From: Desulfovibrio sp.
GTDB taxonomy: Bacteria > Desulfobacterota > Desulfovibrionia > Desulfovibrionales > Desulfovibrionaceae
Reading direction: 5' to 3'
Length of the DNA stretch: 36,401 nucleotides
Assembly (NCBI GenBank): GCA_031271265.1
Contig: JAISWB010000095.1
Span: 1-36,401 of the forward strand
This document shows, in pieces, positions 1 through 7,843 of this stretch. The position numbers and the translations under genes are program-made. Numbering within the stretch: the first letter of the stretch is position 1; each line of letters opens with the position of its first letter. Below the pieces are notes generated by a model. The model saw only the letters and a list, made by a program, of their open reading frames with translations, was not told the origin of the DNA and made no database searches.

Positions 1-154
1 GGGAAACGCTGATTAATGCAGGAAAGGCAAAAGACATCAAGATAGATTCTTCGCCTTCGCTTCGCTACGGCTCAGAATGACTACGTTTTTGTCATTCTGA
101 GCGTAGCGAAGAATCCATCTTTTTGCTTTTCAAAAAAATAAATCAGCGTTTCCC
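1..154. repeat. MITE-like palindromic element with terminal inverted repeats
   Basis: Positions 1-17 and 138-154 are inverted copies (GGGAAACGCTGATTAAT against GGGAAACGCTGATTTAT, 16 of 17 matching). The interior is also palindromic: 61-81 pairs with 91-110 with a single bulge, leaving a loop at 82-90. The whole element can fold into one long hairpin. No transposase is encoded, so it resembles a non-autonomous MITE. It coincides with the first base of the window, so the left flank and any target-site duplication cannot be seen; a contig break at a repeat is a plausible reason. The remaining 155-309 before the first gene holds no ORF I can support. It is probably the tail of an intergenic repeat plus the leader of the portal gene. 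Confidence 0.75.
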
Positions 155-309
155 TTGGGCTGATCGGACTACTCCGATTCCGGCATAGAAAGTCCGCAAG
201 CGTTTTCGCCCGCGGCTTCCTTGCCGATGTTCGGCCTTGCGCCTGCTCGGGGCGTCCTCCCCAAAAAATCGGATAACGTAAAATTCCATAAAAAAAGAGT
301 GTTGCCGCT

Positions 310-1953
310 ATGAACACTGTATCTGTGGATGTCGCGCATTACGTGCGGCGGCTGAGTGTCCTTGAGGGAGAGCGCAAGCGCGGCTGGGAGTCGCACTGGC
401 GGGCGTTGTCGCGGCATTTTCTGCCGCGCCGGGCGCGTTTTCTGGACAGCGGCGCGCGGACCAACGAAGGCGACGCGCGGAATTACCTTCAGGACGGGAT
501 CGGCATTATGGCGCTGCGTATTCTGGCGAACGGGATGCAGAGCGGTTTGACCTCGCCGGCGCGCCCGTGGTTCAGTTTGACGCTGCGTGATCAGGACCTG
601 GCGAAAACGGGTGAAGCAAAGCTGTGGCTGCACGACACGTATGGGAAGATGATGAGCGTCTTTGCGAAGAGCAATTTTTACGATCAGATTCATATCCTGT
701 ATTCGGAGTTGGCGTGTTTCGGGACGGCGGCGGTGATTATCGAGGAAGACGCGCGGACCCTGGTGCGGTTTCGGACGTTGACTGTGGGAGAATACAGTCT
801 TGACGCGGGCGCGGACGGGCGTGTCGACACGCTGTACCGGCGTATCCGGATGACGCCGCGCCAGGTGTTGCAGGCATGGCCGGAGAGTTGTCCGGACGTC
901 GTGCGGCACAAGGCGGAATCGGATGCGGCGGAATGGGTGACGTTGCTGCATGCCGTGGAACCGAACGGCGCGTTCCGGCGGGGGAGCATGCGGGGCATTG
1001 AGCGGCCCTGGCGGTCGGTGTACGTGATGTTGGAGGGCGCCGGCCGGGAAGTGCTGGAGGACGGCGGGTGTTATGAGTTTCCGGCGCTTTGTCCGCGCTG
1101 GATGGTGACGGCGTCGGACATTTACGGCGCGTCGCCCGCGATGGACGCCCTGGGCGATTGCCGGCAGCTTCAGAAGATCACGGAGGACGCGCGTCTGGCG
1201 TTGGAATTGGAGGTCCGGCCGCCGTTGCTGGTGTCGGCGCCGACGGACGCGCGCCTGAATATTTCGCCGGGCGCGGTGAATCGCGTGTATGCGGCGACGC
1301 AGGGCGGCGCGACGGTAACGCCGCTGTACCAGGCCAGAGCGAACCTGCAGGGGGCGGAACGGACGCGGGCCGAACTGCGGGAGCAGATTCAGCGCCATTT
1401 CCACAACGATTTGTTTTTGATGATCAGCGAGGCCGACAAGCGGATGACGGCCACGGAAGTGGCCGAGCGCAACGGCGAGAAGATGCTTATGCTCGGTCCG
1501 GTGCTGGACCGCCTGCGTTCGGAATTGTTTCAGCCGCTTATCGAGCGCGTGTACGGCATGATGGACAGGGCGGGGATGATTGCGCGTCCGCCGGACTACC
1601 TGGCCGGCAGGGATTTGAAGGTGGAGTTTATTTCCATCCTGGCACAGGCGCAGAAGCAGGCGGGCATAACGGCGATCAGCCGTCTGGCGGCCTTTGCCGC
1701 GCAGGTTATGCCCATGTACCCGGAAATTGTGGATAAAATCAATTTTGACGAAGCCCTGGACCTGTGGGCGGACATGGAAGGCGCGCCGCCCAGTCTGCTC
1801 CGCTCCGATGAGGAACTGGAGGCCCGGCGCGTTCTGCGGCGCGTCCGTCCGCAGGGGAATGATTCCCCCGCGGACCCTGCACCCGGAAACAAGGATTCCC
1901 CCGCGGACCCCGCACCCGGAAACAGGGCTTCCCCCGCGGCCCCCGCATCCTGA
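310..1953 (+). CDS. Phage portal (head-to-tail connector) protein
   Basis: A 547-residue portal protein of the T7-like/BPP-1-like podovirus type (head-to-tail connector family). It would form the dodecameric ring at the capsid vertex through which DNA is packaged and to which the tail attaches. The N-terminal half has the typical family pattern: an R/W-rich start (GWESHWRALSRHFLPRRARF), then DGIGIMALRILANGMQSGLT followed by SPARPWF. The length fits the family. The ATG at 310 has only a weak purine stretch upstream. The last 30 residues are low-complexity repeats (DSPADPAPGN) outside the conserved fold, encoded by a 33-bp tandem repeat. The stop codon lies inside that repeat, so the original protein was probably 18 residues longer. 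It opens the late structural operon; terminase genes are not in the window. Confidence 0.9.
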   Translation: MNTVSVDVAHYVRRLSVLEGERKRGWESHWRALSRHFLPRRARFLDSGARTNEGDARNYLQDGIGIMALRILANGMQSGLTSPARPWFSLTLRDQDLAKTGEAKLWLHDTYGKMMSVFAKSNFYDQIHILYSELACFGTAAVIIEEDARTLVRFRTLTVGEYSLDAGADGRVDTLYRRIRMTPRQVLQAWPESCPDVVRHKAESDAAEWVTLLHAVEPNGAFRRGSMRGIERPWRSVYVMLEGAGREVLEDGGCYEFPALCPRWMVTASDIYGASPAMDALGDCRQLQKITEDARLALELEVRPPLLVSAPTDARLNISPGAVNRVYAATQGGATVTPLYQARANLQGAERTRAELREQIQRHFHNDLFLMISEADKRMTATEVAERNGEKMLMLGPVLDRLRSELFQPLIERVYGMMDRAGMIARPPDYLAGRDLKVEFISILAQAQKQAGITAISRLAAFAAQVMPMYPEIVDKINFDEALDLWADMEGAPPSLLRSDEELEARRVLRRVRPQGNDSPADPAPGNKDSPADPAPGNRASPAAPAS

Positions 1954-1992
1954 AACAAGGCTTCCCCCGCGTACCCCGCACCCGGAAACAGG
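1861..1992 (+). repeat. 33-bp tandem repeat, four copies, spanning the portal stop codon
   Basis: Four head-to-tail 33-bp units (1861-1893, 1894-1926, 1927-1959, 1960-1992). The unit length is a multiple of three, so each coding unit adds 11 residues rich in Pro, Ala and Asp. In unit 3 the ACCCGGAAAC of the other units reads ATCCTGAAAC, which turns a glycine codon into the TGA at 1951-1953. Unit 4 is therefore untranslated. The portal frame stays open through unit 4 and would end at a second TGA at 2005-2007. Confidence 0.92.
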
Positions 1993-2094
1993 GAAGCGGA
2001 GTCTTGAGGCGGGTTTTCCTTCCCCTCTCTTTCTTCTCCTCCTCCCTGACAATCGCTGAAAGAAAATTATATTCCATGAAGCGCATTTTCTCGC

Positions 2095-2130
2095 TTGACT
2101 TTATTCCAAATTGAGATATAATTATCTCAA
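2095..2130 (+). promoter_or_regulatory. Sigma70-like promoter with overlapping dyad operator before the scaffold gene
   Basis: TTGACT at 2095-2100, a 16-bp spacer and a perfect TATAAT at 2117-2122 form a strong sigma70-type promoter in an otherwise GC-rich stretch. An inverted repeat with 8-bp perfect arms (TTGAGATA at 2111-2118, TATCTCAA at 2123-2130, 4-bp centre) covers the -10 box. A dimeric repressor bound there would block the promoter. It would drive scaffold, capsid and downstream genes independently of the portal gene. The regulator is not identified. Confidence 0.7.
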
Positions 2131-2266
2131 CAAAGCCCCGGTGACGGGCGGCCGGCCCGACTGCGGCGACAAGTGCTCACCGGCGGCATACCGGCCGCGC
2201 CGCGGCATGCCGCACCGACCCGGAACCCGGAATATGCCGGCACCGTAAACACAAGGAGGACTACCG

Positions 2267-2998
2267 ATGGCTGACGATCCGACCGCCGCCGCGAGCGGCG
2301 GCGAACTCGACAATACGCTTGCCGCGGGCGACGGGAATACCGCCTGCCGGGACGCGGATACCCTGCTCGGCGCATCCGCCGGCGGGAGCGGGAATAATGC
2401 CGCGACCGGCGCTGCTGCCGGGGGCCGGGACAACGCGGGCGTTCCCGCCGGTCAGGACGGCGCGGCCGCTCCCGCCGGCCGGGATGACGGCAAAGCCGGC
2501 GACAAGGCGACGGACGTTGATCCCGCCGACAGGGTGCCGGATACCCCCGAAGGTTATACGTTGACCTTTGCCGACGGCACGCGGGTCGACGCGGCCCTGC
2601 TCGACGGGTTCAAGTCCACGGCGCACGCCGCCGGCCTGACCCTAAGGCAGTCGCAGACCCTGGCCGCGCTTTATGAAAAACATGTCGCCGAAATGGACGA
2701 CGCCGCGCAACAGGCGCAACGTGAGGCGCTGGACAAGGCCCAGGGCGAATGGGAGGCGGAAATCAAAGGCGACAAGGATTTTGAAGAAAACTACGCGCAC
2801 GCCCGCCGCGCCCTGCGGCAATTCGGGTCGCCGGAGCTTACGACGGTCATGAACCAGACGCGCATCGGCTCCTTCCCGGCCTTTTTCACCTTTGTCGCAG
2901 CCGTGGGCAAAGCCCTGGCCGAACCGGCATTCAAAGGCGCATACGCCGGCTACCCCGGCAAATCCCTCGGCCGGATCCTCTATCCGGACATGCGATAA
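2267..2998 (+). CDS. Phage capsid scaffolding protein
   Basis: A 243-residue acidic protein between portal and major capsid genes, the usual place for the scaffold. Residues 1-85 are Gly/Ala/Asp-rich and probably disordered. Residues 90-243 are predicted mostly helical: an extended GYTLTFADGTRVD segment, then long charged helices (LYEKHVAEMDDAAQQAQREA), which suits a coiled scaffold that leaves the procapsid. Related BPP-1/epsilon15-like phages carry similar proteins, sometimes annotated as scaffold or head protease; no protease motif is recognised here. The start ATG has a strong Shine-Dalgarno (AAGGAGG at 2253-2259). It lies downstream of the promoter at 2095-2122 and 35 nt before the capsid gene. 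Confidence 0.75.
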   Translation: MADDPTAAASGGELDNTLAAGDGNTACRDADTLLGASAGGSGNNAATGAAAGGRDNAGVPAGQDGAAAPAGRDDGKAGDKATDVDPADRVPDTPEGYTLTFADGTRVDAALLDGFKSTAHAAGLTLRQSQTLAALYEKHVAEMDDAAQQAQREALDKAQGEWEAEIKGDKDFEENYAHARRALRQFGSPELTTVMNQTRIGSFPAFFTFVAAVGKALAEPAFKGAYAGYPGKSLGRILYPDMR

Positions 2999-3033
2999 CA
3001 TTCAGGAATTTTTACTGTAAAGGAGCAACGACC

Positions 3034-4002
3034 GTGGCCGTAACCGCCGAAGAACCCGCAAACCTCGCCGATATCGCCAAACGTCTGGACGCGAACGGCA
3101 AAATCGACGTGATCGTCGAGCAACTCGCCAAAACCAACGAAATCCTGGAAGACATGCTCTTTCAGGAAGCAAACCTGCCGACCGGGCACAAAACCACCAT
3201 ACGCTCGGACCTGCCCACGGCGACGTGGCGTCTGCTGAACTACGGCGTGAAACAGGGCAAAAGCAGAACGCAGCAAATCGTCAGCACCTGCGGCATGCTC
3301 GAAGCCTACGCCGAAGTGGACAAGGCGCTCGCCGATCTCAACGGCAACACAGGGGCCTTCCGCGTGTCGGAAGACCAGGCTTTCCTGCAGGCAATGAACA
3401 TCGCCATGGCCGATACCCTGTTTTACGGCGATGTCAACGTAACGCCGGAGCGCTTCCACGGCTTTGCCGCGCACCTTTCCACCGCGGCGCAGAAGAACGT
3501 GGTCAACGCGGGCGGAACGGCCGGCGGCAGCCTGACTTCCATCTACCTGTGCGCCTGGGGACCGCAAACCGTGTTCGGCATTTATCCCAAAGGCAGCAAA
3601 GCCGGCTTCCGGCACAACGATCTGGGCGAAGTGACGCTGTTCGACGCCGACGGCGGCAAATACCAGGGGTACCGCACCCACTACAAATGGGACCTCGGCC
3701 TCGTCGTGCGCGATTGGCGTTACCTCATCCGCATCGCCAACATAGACCTTGCGACCGTCACCGACGACAAATTGATTGAAATGCTGGTCACCGCTTCCGA
3801 GCTTCTGCCGGACCAGAAACTCGGACGCCCGGTCTTCTACATGAACCGGCAGACGCGCACCCGTCTGCGTCTGGCCCGCCTGAACAAAGGCAACGTCCAA
3901 CTCTCCTTCGACAACGTCGAAGGCAAAAAAGTCATGACCTTCGACGAAATCCCCGTGCGGCGCAGCGACGCCGTCGTCTGCACCGAAAAACGCGTCCAGT
4001 AA
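3034..4002 (+). CDS. Major capsid protein, BPP-1/epsilon15 type
   Basis: A 322-residue coat protein with an HK97-type fold expected from family. From memory of BPP-1 and epsilon15-like coat proteins it shares the block pattern LADIAKRLD, TNEILEDMLFQEANLPTGH, ATWRLLNYGV, CGMLEAYAEVDK, DLNGNTGAFR, ADTLFYG, IYPKGSKAG and DLGEVTLFDADGG. It forms the icosahedral shell together with the cement protein encoded next. The start is GTG at 3034 with AAAGGAGC eight bases upstream, and the protein begins MAVTAEEPANLADIAKRL, in line with relatives. The gene sits between scaffold and cement protein, in the order seen in that phage group. Confidence 0.9.
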   Translation: MAVTAEEPANLADIAKRLDANGKIDVIVEQLAKTNEILEDMLFQEANLPTGHKTTIRSDLPTATWRLLNYGVKQGKSRTQQIVSTCGMLEAYAEVDKALADLNGNTGAFRVSEDQAFLQAMNIAMADTLFYGDVNVTPERFHGFAAHLSTAAQKNVVNAGGTAGGSLTSIYLCAWGPQTVFGIYPKGSKAGFRHNDLGEVTLFDADGGKYQGYRTHYKWDLGLVVRDWRYLIRIANIDLATVTDDKLIEMLVTASELLPDQKLGRPVFYMNRQTRTRLRLARLNKGNVQLSFDNVEGKKVMTFDEIPVRRSDAVVCTEKRVQ

Positions 4003-4144
4003 CCCGCGCGACGGGGAACGCCCCGCGCAAGGCGTCAGACGCCCGCGCTACCGTCACTATAACCCACGCGACGGGGAACGCCTTGCGCAAGGCGTCAGAC
4101 GTCCGCGCTACCGTCACTATAACCCACGCAACAAGGAACACGCC
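4001..4144 (+). repeat. 60-bp tandem repeat (2.4 copies) between capsid and cement genes
   Basis: Units at 4001-4060 and 4061-4120 are nearly identical, and a partial third copy begins at 4121. The first starts inside the capsid stop codon. Each full unit contains a near-palindrome; in copy 2 it is perfect (ACGCCTTGCGCAAGGCGT, 4078-4095). In the partial third copy the GGGGAACG segment reads AAGGAACA and supplies the ribosome binding site of the cement gene. The region may act as a transcript hairpin tuning capsid:cement ratios, or be a neutral expansion. Confidence 0.88.
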
Positions 4145-4546
4145 GTGATACTCGACAACGAAACCATGTTCTCCAAAGCCCAGGGCCCGATTACCGCAAG
4201 CGTCGCGTCAACCGACGTCGTAGACCTCGGCGGCGGCGACGCGGGACCTTCGGAACGTCTCTCCCTCTTCGTGACCTGCAACCCTCCCTTCACCGGCGCG
4301 GGCACGCTCACCGTCGAACTGCAAACGGCCGATGCCGTCAGCGGCGGCGCCCTCACCTCCCCCGTCACCGCGGCGGCCTACGCCGTCGCCAACGCCGCCC
4401 TGCTCGCAGGCGGCAAGCTGCTCTCCGCCCGCCTGCCCCATCGCATGAAACGCTATGTCCGCCTCAACTACGTCCTGAGTACGAGCGCCACCCTGGCAGC
4501 CGGCAAACTCACCGCCGGTCTGGTCCTGGATATGTACGCCGTCTGA
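4145..4546 (+). CDS. Bbp16-family capsid cement (decoration) protein
   Basis: A 133-residue protein directly after the major capsid gene, the position of the Bbp16 cement protein in BPP-1. It begins MILDNETMFSKAQGPIT, carries a beta-rich pattern (SLFVTCNPPF, TLTVELQTAD, GKLLSARLP, YVRLNYVLST) and ends GLVLDMYAV, all typical of these small beta-sandwich proteins that sit on the shell and stabilise it. The GTG start at 4145 is preceded by CAAGGAACACGCC. Assignment rests on remembered family pattern and synteny rather than on any catalytic motif. Confidence 0.78.
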   Translation: MILDNETMFSKAQGPITASVASTDVVDLGGGDAGPSERLSLFVTCNPPFTGAGTLTVELQTADAVSGGALTSPVTAAAYAVANAALLAGGKLLSARLPHRMKRYVRLNYVLSTSATLAAGKLTAGLVLDMYAV

Positions 4547-4642
4547 CGGCGCGGGGCGGGAGGCATTCCGGGCGTTGCAATTTCAGCGGGGCGGCAGTGC
4601 CTGAAACCCGCACCATAGGCCGATGCGGAGAAAAATGAGGGT

Positions 4643-4696
4643 CAAGGGGCATCATGCCCCTTGCGGGAGCCGGCCTGAGCAGGTGCAAGGCCGGCT
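4643..4696 (+). other. Two consecutive stem-loops upstream of the tail tube gene
   Basis: CAAGGGGCAT (4643-4652) and ATGCCCCTTG (4654-4663) form a perfect 10-bp palindrome around one base. AGCCGGCCT (4668-4676) and AGGCCGGCT (4688-4696) form a second 9-bp stem with an 11-base loop. No T-run follows, so this is either a weak terminator/attenuator between the capsid and tail genes or an RNA processing site. The 4547-4749 gap has no supported gene. Confidence 0.55.
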
Positions 4697-4749
4697 GGGC
4701 AGCGCCCCGGCCGCCGGAGGCACATTCAACCAAGTCGCGGGATACAGTC

Positions 4750-5367
4750 ATGCAATCCACGGTACAGCTTTTCAACACGGCATTGGCGCGATTGGGAGGG
4801 GAGCAACTTCTTCCGTTGACGTCGCCGCAGGAGGACAATGCGCTTGGGGCGTTGTGCGGGAATGTGTTCCCGCATGTGCTTGACCGGGCGTTGCAGGCGC
4901 ATGCGTGGGGGTTCGCGCTGCGGACGGCGGTACTTGCGCCGGTAGCGGGAACGGTTTCGCCGGCCGGGGGGTTCGGGCGCCGGTACATGCTGCCTGCGGA
5001 CTGCGTGCGTCCGGTCGGGTTGGAGGCGGGAGGGCGCAGTCCGGCGTATGTGGTGCGGGGGAGCGCGGAGGGTGCGGTGTTGTTGTGTGACGAGAGTCCG
5101 GCTGTTTTGGCGTATGTGGCGCGGGAGCCGGACCCGAAGCGTTGGCCGGCGGGGTTTGCGGACGCGCTGGCGTGGGGTCTGGCGGCGGAGTTGGCGACGG
5201 CGCGGATCAACGACCCGCAGCGGCAGCAGTATTATGTGCGCATGTATCGGGAAGTTTTGGGGGAAGCGGCGGCGCAGGACATGCGGGAGAGCAACCCGCG
5301 TCCGGTGTTGTCGGCGTGGAATGCGGCGCGCTTCGGCGAATGCAGCGACGTCGGGGGTGAGCGGTGA
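4750..5367 (+). CDS. Tail tubular protein A-like (T7 gp11-type) protein
   Basis: A 205-residue head-tail adaptor of the T7 gp11 family, which forms a ring under the portal and links it to the nozzle. Family features: VQLFNTALARLGGEQLLPL near the start, then ALCGNVFPHVLDRALQAHAWGF, RYMLPADCVRP and the C-terminal WGLAAELATARINDP region. The ATG at 4750 was chosen because relatives begin just before VQLFNTALARLG. An upstream in-frame ATG at 4654 would add 32 residues coded by the stem-loop region. The Shine-Dalgarno is weak (GCGGGA). The stop overlaps the next start by four bases (GTGA), pointing to translational coupling. Confidence 0.82.
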   Translation: MQSTVQLFNTALARLGGEQLLPLTSPQEDNALGALCGNVFPHVLDRALQAHAWGFALRTAVLAPVAGTVSPAGGFGRRYMLPADCVRPVGLEAGGRSPAYVVRGSAEGAVLLCDESPAVLAYVAREPDPKRWPAGFADALAWGLAAELATARINDPQRQQYYVRMYREVLGEAAAQDMRESNPRPVLSAWNAARFGECSDVGGER

Positions 5368-7607
5368 CGGCCGGGCCGGGCGTCGTCCTGCAGGGGGCGT
5401 TCACGGCGGGCGAGCTTGCGCCGTCTCTGGCGGCGCGCGTGGACCTCGACAAGTACGCCAAGGGCTGCCGGACGCTGAAGAATTTCCTCGTGCAGGCGCA
5501 CGGCGGGGCGGTGAAACGTCCCGGCTTCGAACTGCTGGATATTCTGCCGGGACCGGCCGTCCTTGTGCCGTTCGTGTTCAGTCCGGACCAGGCCTACTGC
5601 CTTGTTTTCGGCGAAGCCCGGATGCGCGTCGCGGCGCATGACGGCTTCGTGCAGGCGGACGGCGCGCCCTACGGCATCGCAAGTCCCTATACCCTGGCGC
5701 AGGCGCGCGGGCTTTCCTGGGTGCAGAGCGCGGACGTGCTGTTTCTTGCCTGCCGCGATGTGATTCCGTACAAATTGCAGAGGTACGGGCATACCGACTG
5801 GCGATTCGCGGCCATGAATTTTACGGCGCCTGTCGAAGCTCCGCTCTGGGATTCCCGGACCGTCACGAACCATACTTACGCAAAGGCTTACGGCGCAGGG
5901 CAGGCGTATACGCATTACGCGCATACGGATCCTGAAACGGGACAAACGACGTCCGGATACGCGCCGATAAACGACGACCTGTACACGCGCGCGTCGACGG
6001 ATACCCATGTTCCGCATATTGCCTTTATAAACGGCGCGAAGAATTCGGACGGTTCGCCTTCTCCGGCGCAACTGACGACGCCCTATACCTATTATGTGAC
6101 GGCGGTAAGCGCGGAGGGCAAAGAAAGCGAAGTCTCCGAAGGCGCGGAAATCACCGGGCCGGCGTCGAACAACTGGCAGGGCGGCGATTATGTCGCCCTG
6201 TCCTGGCGGGCGGTGGCCGGAGCCGTGGAATACCGCGTGTACAAGGCGACGTTCGGGGGCAGGCCGTCCTTCATCGCGGCCGGGACAAACCTGACATACA
6301 ACGACAACAACGCGGCTCCGGCGATAAGCGAAGCCCCGCCGAAGTATGAGGACCCCTTTCCGGGCGGGGATTATCCCGGCACGGTCTCCATTTTCGAGCA
6401 GCGTCTCGTGTTCGCGTCCTCGCGCAACAGACCGCAGACCATCTGGATGAGCAAGAGCGGCGATTACGACAATTTTGCGAAATATGACCCGGTGGGCGCG
6501 GATTCTCCTCTGGAGTTGACCGTTGCCGGCTGTGAAGTGTCCGGCGTGGAATGGATGGCCTCGCTGCGTTCGTTGATACTCGGCGCCGCGGGCATGGAGT
6601 GGGAGGTTTCCGCGCGCGGCGGGGAGGCCTTTTCCGCGAAAAACGCGCGGGTTGCGCCGCAGAGTTACTGGGGCAGTTCGCTCAAGAGCGTGATTACCAT
6701 AGGCAACGTCATCCTGCATGTGAGCGGTTCGGGCAGGCAGGTGCGGAACCTGCAGTATGATTTTACGTCGGATTCTTACGGCGGCACGGATCTTTCCATA
6801 CTGGCCGCGCACCTGTTGGAGGACGGCGGGATAACGGGCTGGACCCACGGGAAGTATCCGGATTCCGTAGTCTGGGCCGTGCGCGACGACGGCGTGCTTT
6901 TGGGGTTGACGTTTCAGAACGAGCACCAGGTGTCGGCGTGGCACAGGCATGAGACGCGGGGGCGCTTTGAAGCGGTGTGCGCCGTGCCGCACGGCCGGGA
7001 ACACTCGTTGTTCGCCGTGGTGGAGCGCGAAGGGGCGTATTGCCTGGAACGCATGGCGGAACGCTTCAGGGCGTCGGAAGCGGCGCGGGCGGTGTTTTTG
7101 GACTGCGCGACGACCTACTCCGGGGAAGCGCGCCGGGAGCTTGCCGGCCTTGAGTACCTGGAGGGAAAGGAAGTCGGGATATACGCGGACGGGGCGGTGC
7201 AGACGCCGCGCACGGTGCGGGACGGGAAGATTACGCTGGACCGCCCGGCCGCGTCGGTGACCGTGGGGTTGGCGTATACGGCCGACCTGGAAACGATGCC
7301 CGTGGAGGTGGTCGGACAGGGCGGGGCGAGCGTCGCGTTGAAAAAGACCGTCAATGCGGCGGACATCCTGTTTCGGGACAGTATGGGCGTGAAAGTCGGG
7401 CCGTCGTTCGCTCCCGGCGCGTTGCAGGAGGTCTTCCGGCGCGGGACGGAGCCTTACGGAGCGCCGCCGGAGCCGTTTTCCGGCATAAAGAGCGTGGTGT
7501 TGCCCGCCTCGGCCGACAACGTCGCGACCGTATGCATCCGCTCGGATACGCCCACGCCGGTAACCGTCCTGGCCATTGTCGGCAGAGTACGGGTGAACGC
7601 GGGATGA
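5364..7607 (+). CDS. Tail nozzle protein, tail tubular protein B-like (T7 gp12-type)
   Basis: A 747-residue protein of the T7 gp12/tail-nozzle family, which forms the hexameric tube through which DNA leaves the virion. The N-terminus is characteristic: FTAGELAPSLAARVDLDKYAKGC, TLKNFLVQAHGGAVKRPGFE. Other typical segments are PGGDYPGTVSIFEQRLVFA and RPQTIWMSKSGDYDNF. A fibronectin-III-like insert lies at about residues 225-310 (YTYYVTAVSAEGKESE, VALSWRAVAGAVEYRVYK), common in this family and often linked to surface binding. Start GTG at 5364 overlaps the previous stop. It ends five bases before the converging hicA gene. Confidence 0.88.
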   Translation: MTAGPGVVLQGAFTAGELAPSLAARVDLDKYAKGCRTLKNFLVQAHGGAVKRPGFELLDILPGPAVLVPFVFSPDQAYCLVFGEARMRVAAHDGFVQADGAPYGIASPYTLAQARGLSWVQSADVLFLACRDVIPYKLQRYGHTDWRFAAMNFTAPVEAPLWDSRTVTNHTYAKAYGAGQAYTHYAHTDPETGQTTSGYAPINDDLYTRASTDTHVPHIAFINGAKNSDGSPSPAQLTTPYTYYVTAVSAEGKESEVSEGAEITGPASNNWQGGDYVALSWRAVAGAVEYRVYKATFGGRPSFIAAGTNLTYNDNNAAPAISEAPPKYEDPFPGGDYPGTVSIFEQRLVFASSRNRPQTIWMSKSGDYDNFAKYDPVGADSPLELTVAGCEVSGVEWMASLRSLILGAAGMEWEVSARGGEAFSAKNARVAPQSYWGSSLKSVITIGNVILHVSGSGRQVRNLQYDFTSDSYGGTDLSILAAHLLEDGGITGWTHGKYPDSVVWAVRDDGVLLGLTFQNEHQVSAWHRHETRGRFEAVCAVPHGREHSLFAVVEREGAYCLERMAERFRASEAARAVFLDCATTYSGEARRELAGLEYLEGKEVGIYADGAVQTPRTVRDGKITLDRPAASVTVGLAYTADLETMPVEVVGQGGASVALKKTVNAADILFRDSMGVKVGPSFAPGALQEVFRRGTEPYGAPPEPFSGIKSVVLPASADNVATVCIRSDTPTPVTVLAIVGRVRVNAG

Positions 7608-7612
7608 AAACG

Positions 7613-7843
7613 TCAACCTTTGTTCAGCAAACGGAAATATGCATCACGGGACAGACCGGCAGTGCGAAGCAGTCTTTGGATGATTGCAACATCAACTTCT
7701 TCATATTCAGGAATGATAACAGGTCGGAGAACGCCGGGCTTCTCATAAACCCTGTGGCTGGAAGCCTGACGAACAAACGAAAACCCTGCCGACAGGAAAA
7801 TCCGCTCCAAGGTTTTCCAATGCTGAGGCGTCAGGCGCTGCAT
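7613..7843 (-). CDS. hicA: HicA-family toxin (mRNA interferase)
   Basis: A 76-residue protein of the HicA/YcfA family, small double-stranded-RNA-binding-fold ribonucleases that cleave mRNA when not bound by HicB. Family pattern: LERIFLSAGFSFVRQASSHRVYEKPG, with the expected catalytic histidine at residue 30, followed by VIIPEYEEVDVAIIQRLLRTAGLS, the usual tail. It is second in a leftward hicB-hicA operon and its start overlaps the end of hicB by 13 bases. The pair sits against the transcription direction of the phage tail genes, so it is probably a cargo module aiding prophage maintenance or phage exclusion. Activity is not shown by sequence. Confidence 0.88.
   Translation of the reverse strand: MQRLTPQHWKTLERIFLSAGFSFVRQASSHRVYEKPGVLRPVIIPEYEEVDVAIIQRLLRTAGLSRDAYFRLLNKG

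Noticed and set aside
169-2052. A 627-codon minus-strand ORF over the portal gene
   Set aside because: High GC leaves the antisense frame open. Its Arg/His-rich composition and lack of any domain mark it as a shadow of the portal gene.
5232-7616. A 794-codon minus-strand ORF over the tail nozzle gene
   Set aside because: Shadow frame: Arg/His-rich, no motif and no ribosome site, against a well-matched nozzle protein on the plus strand.
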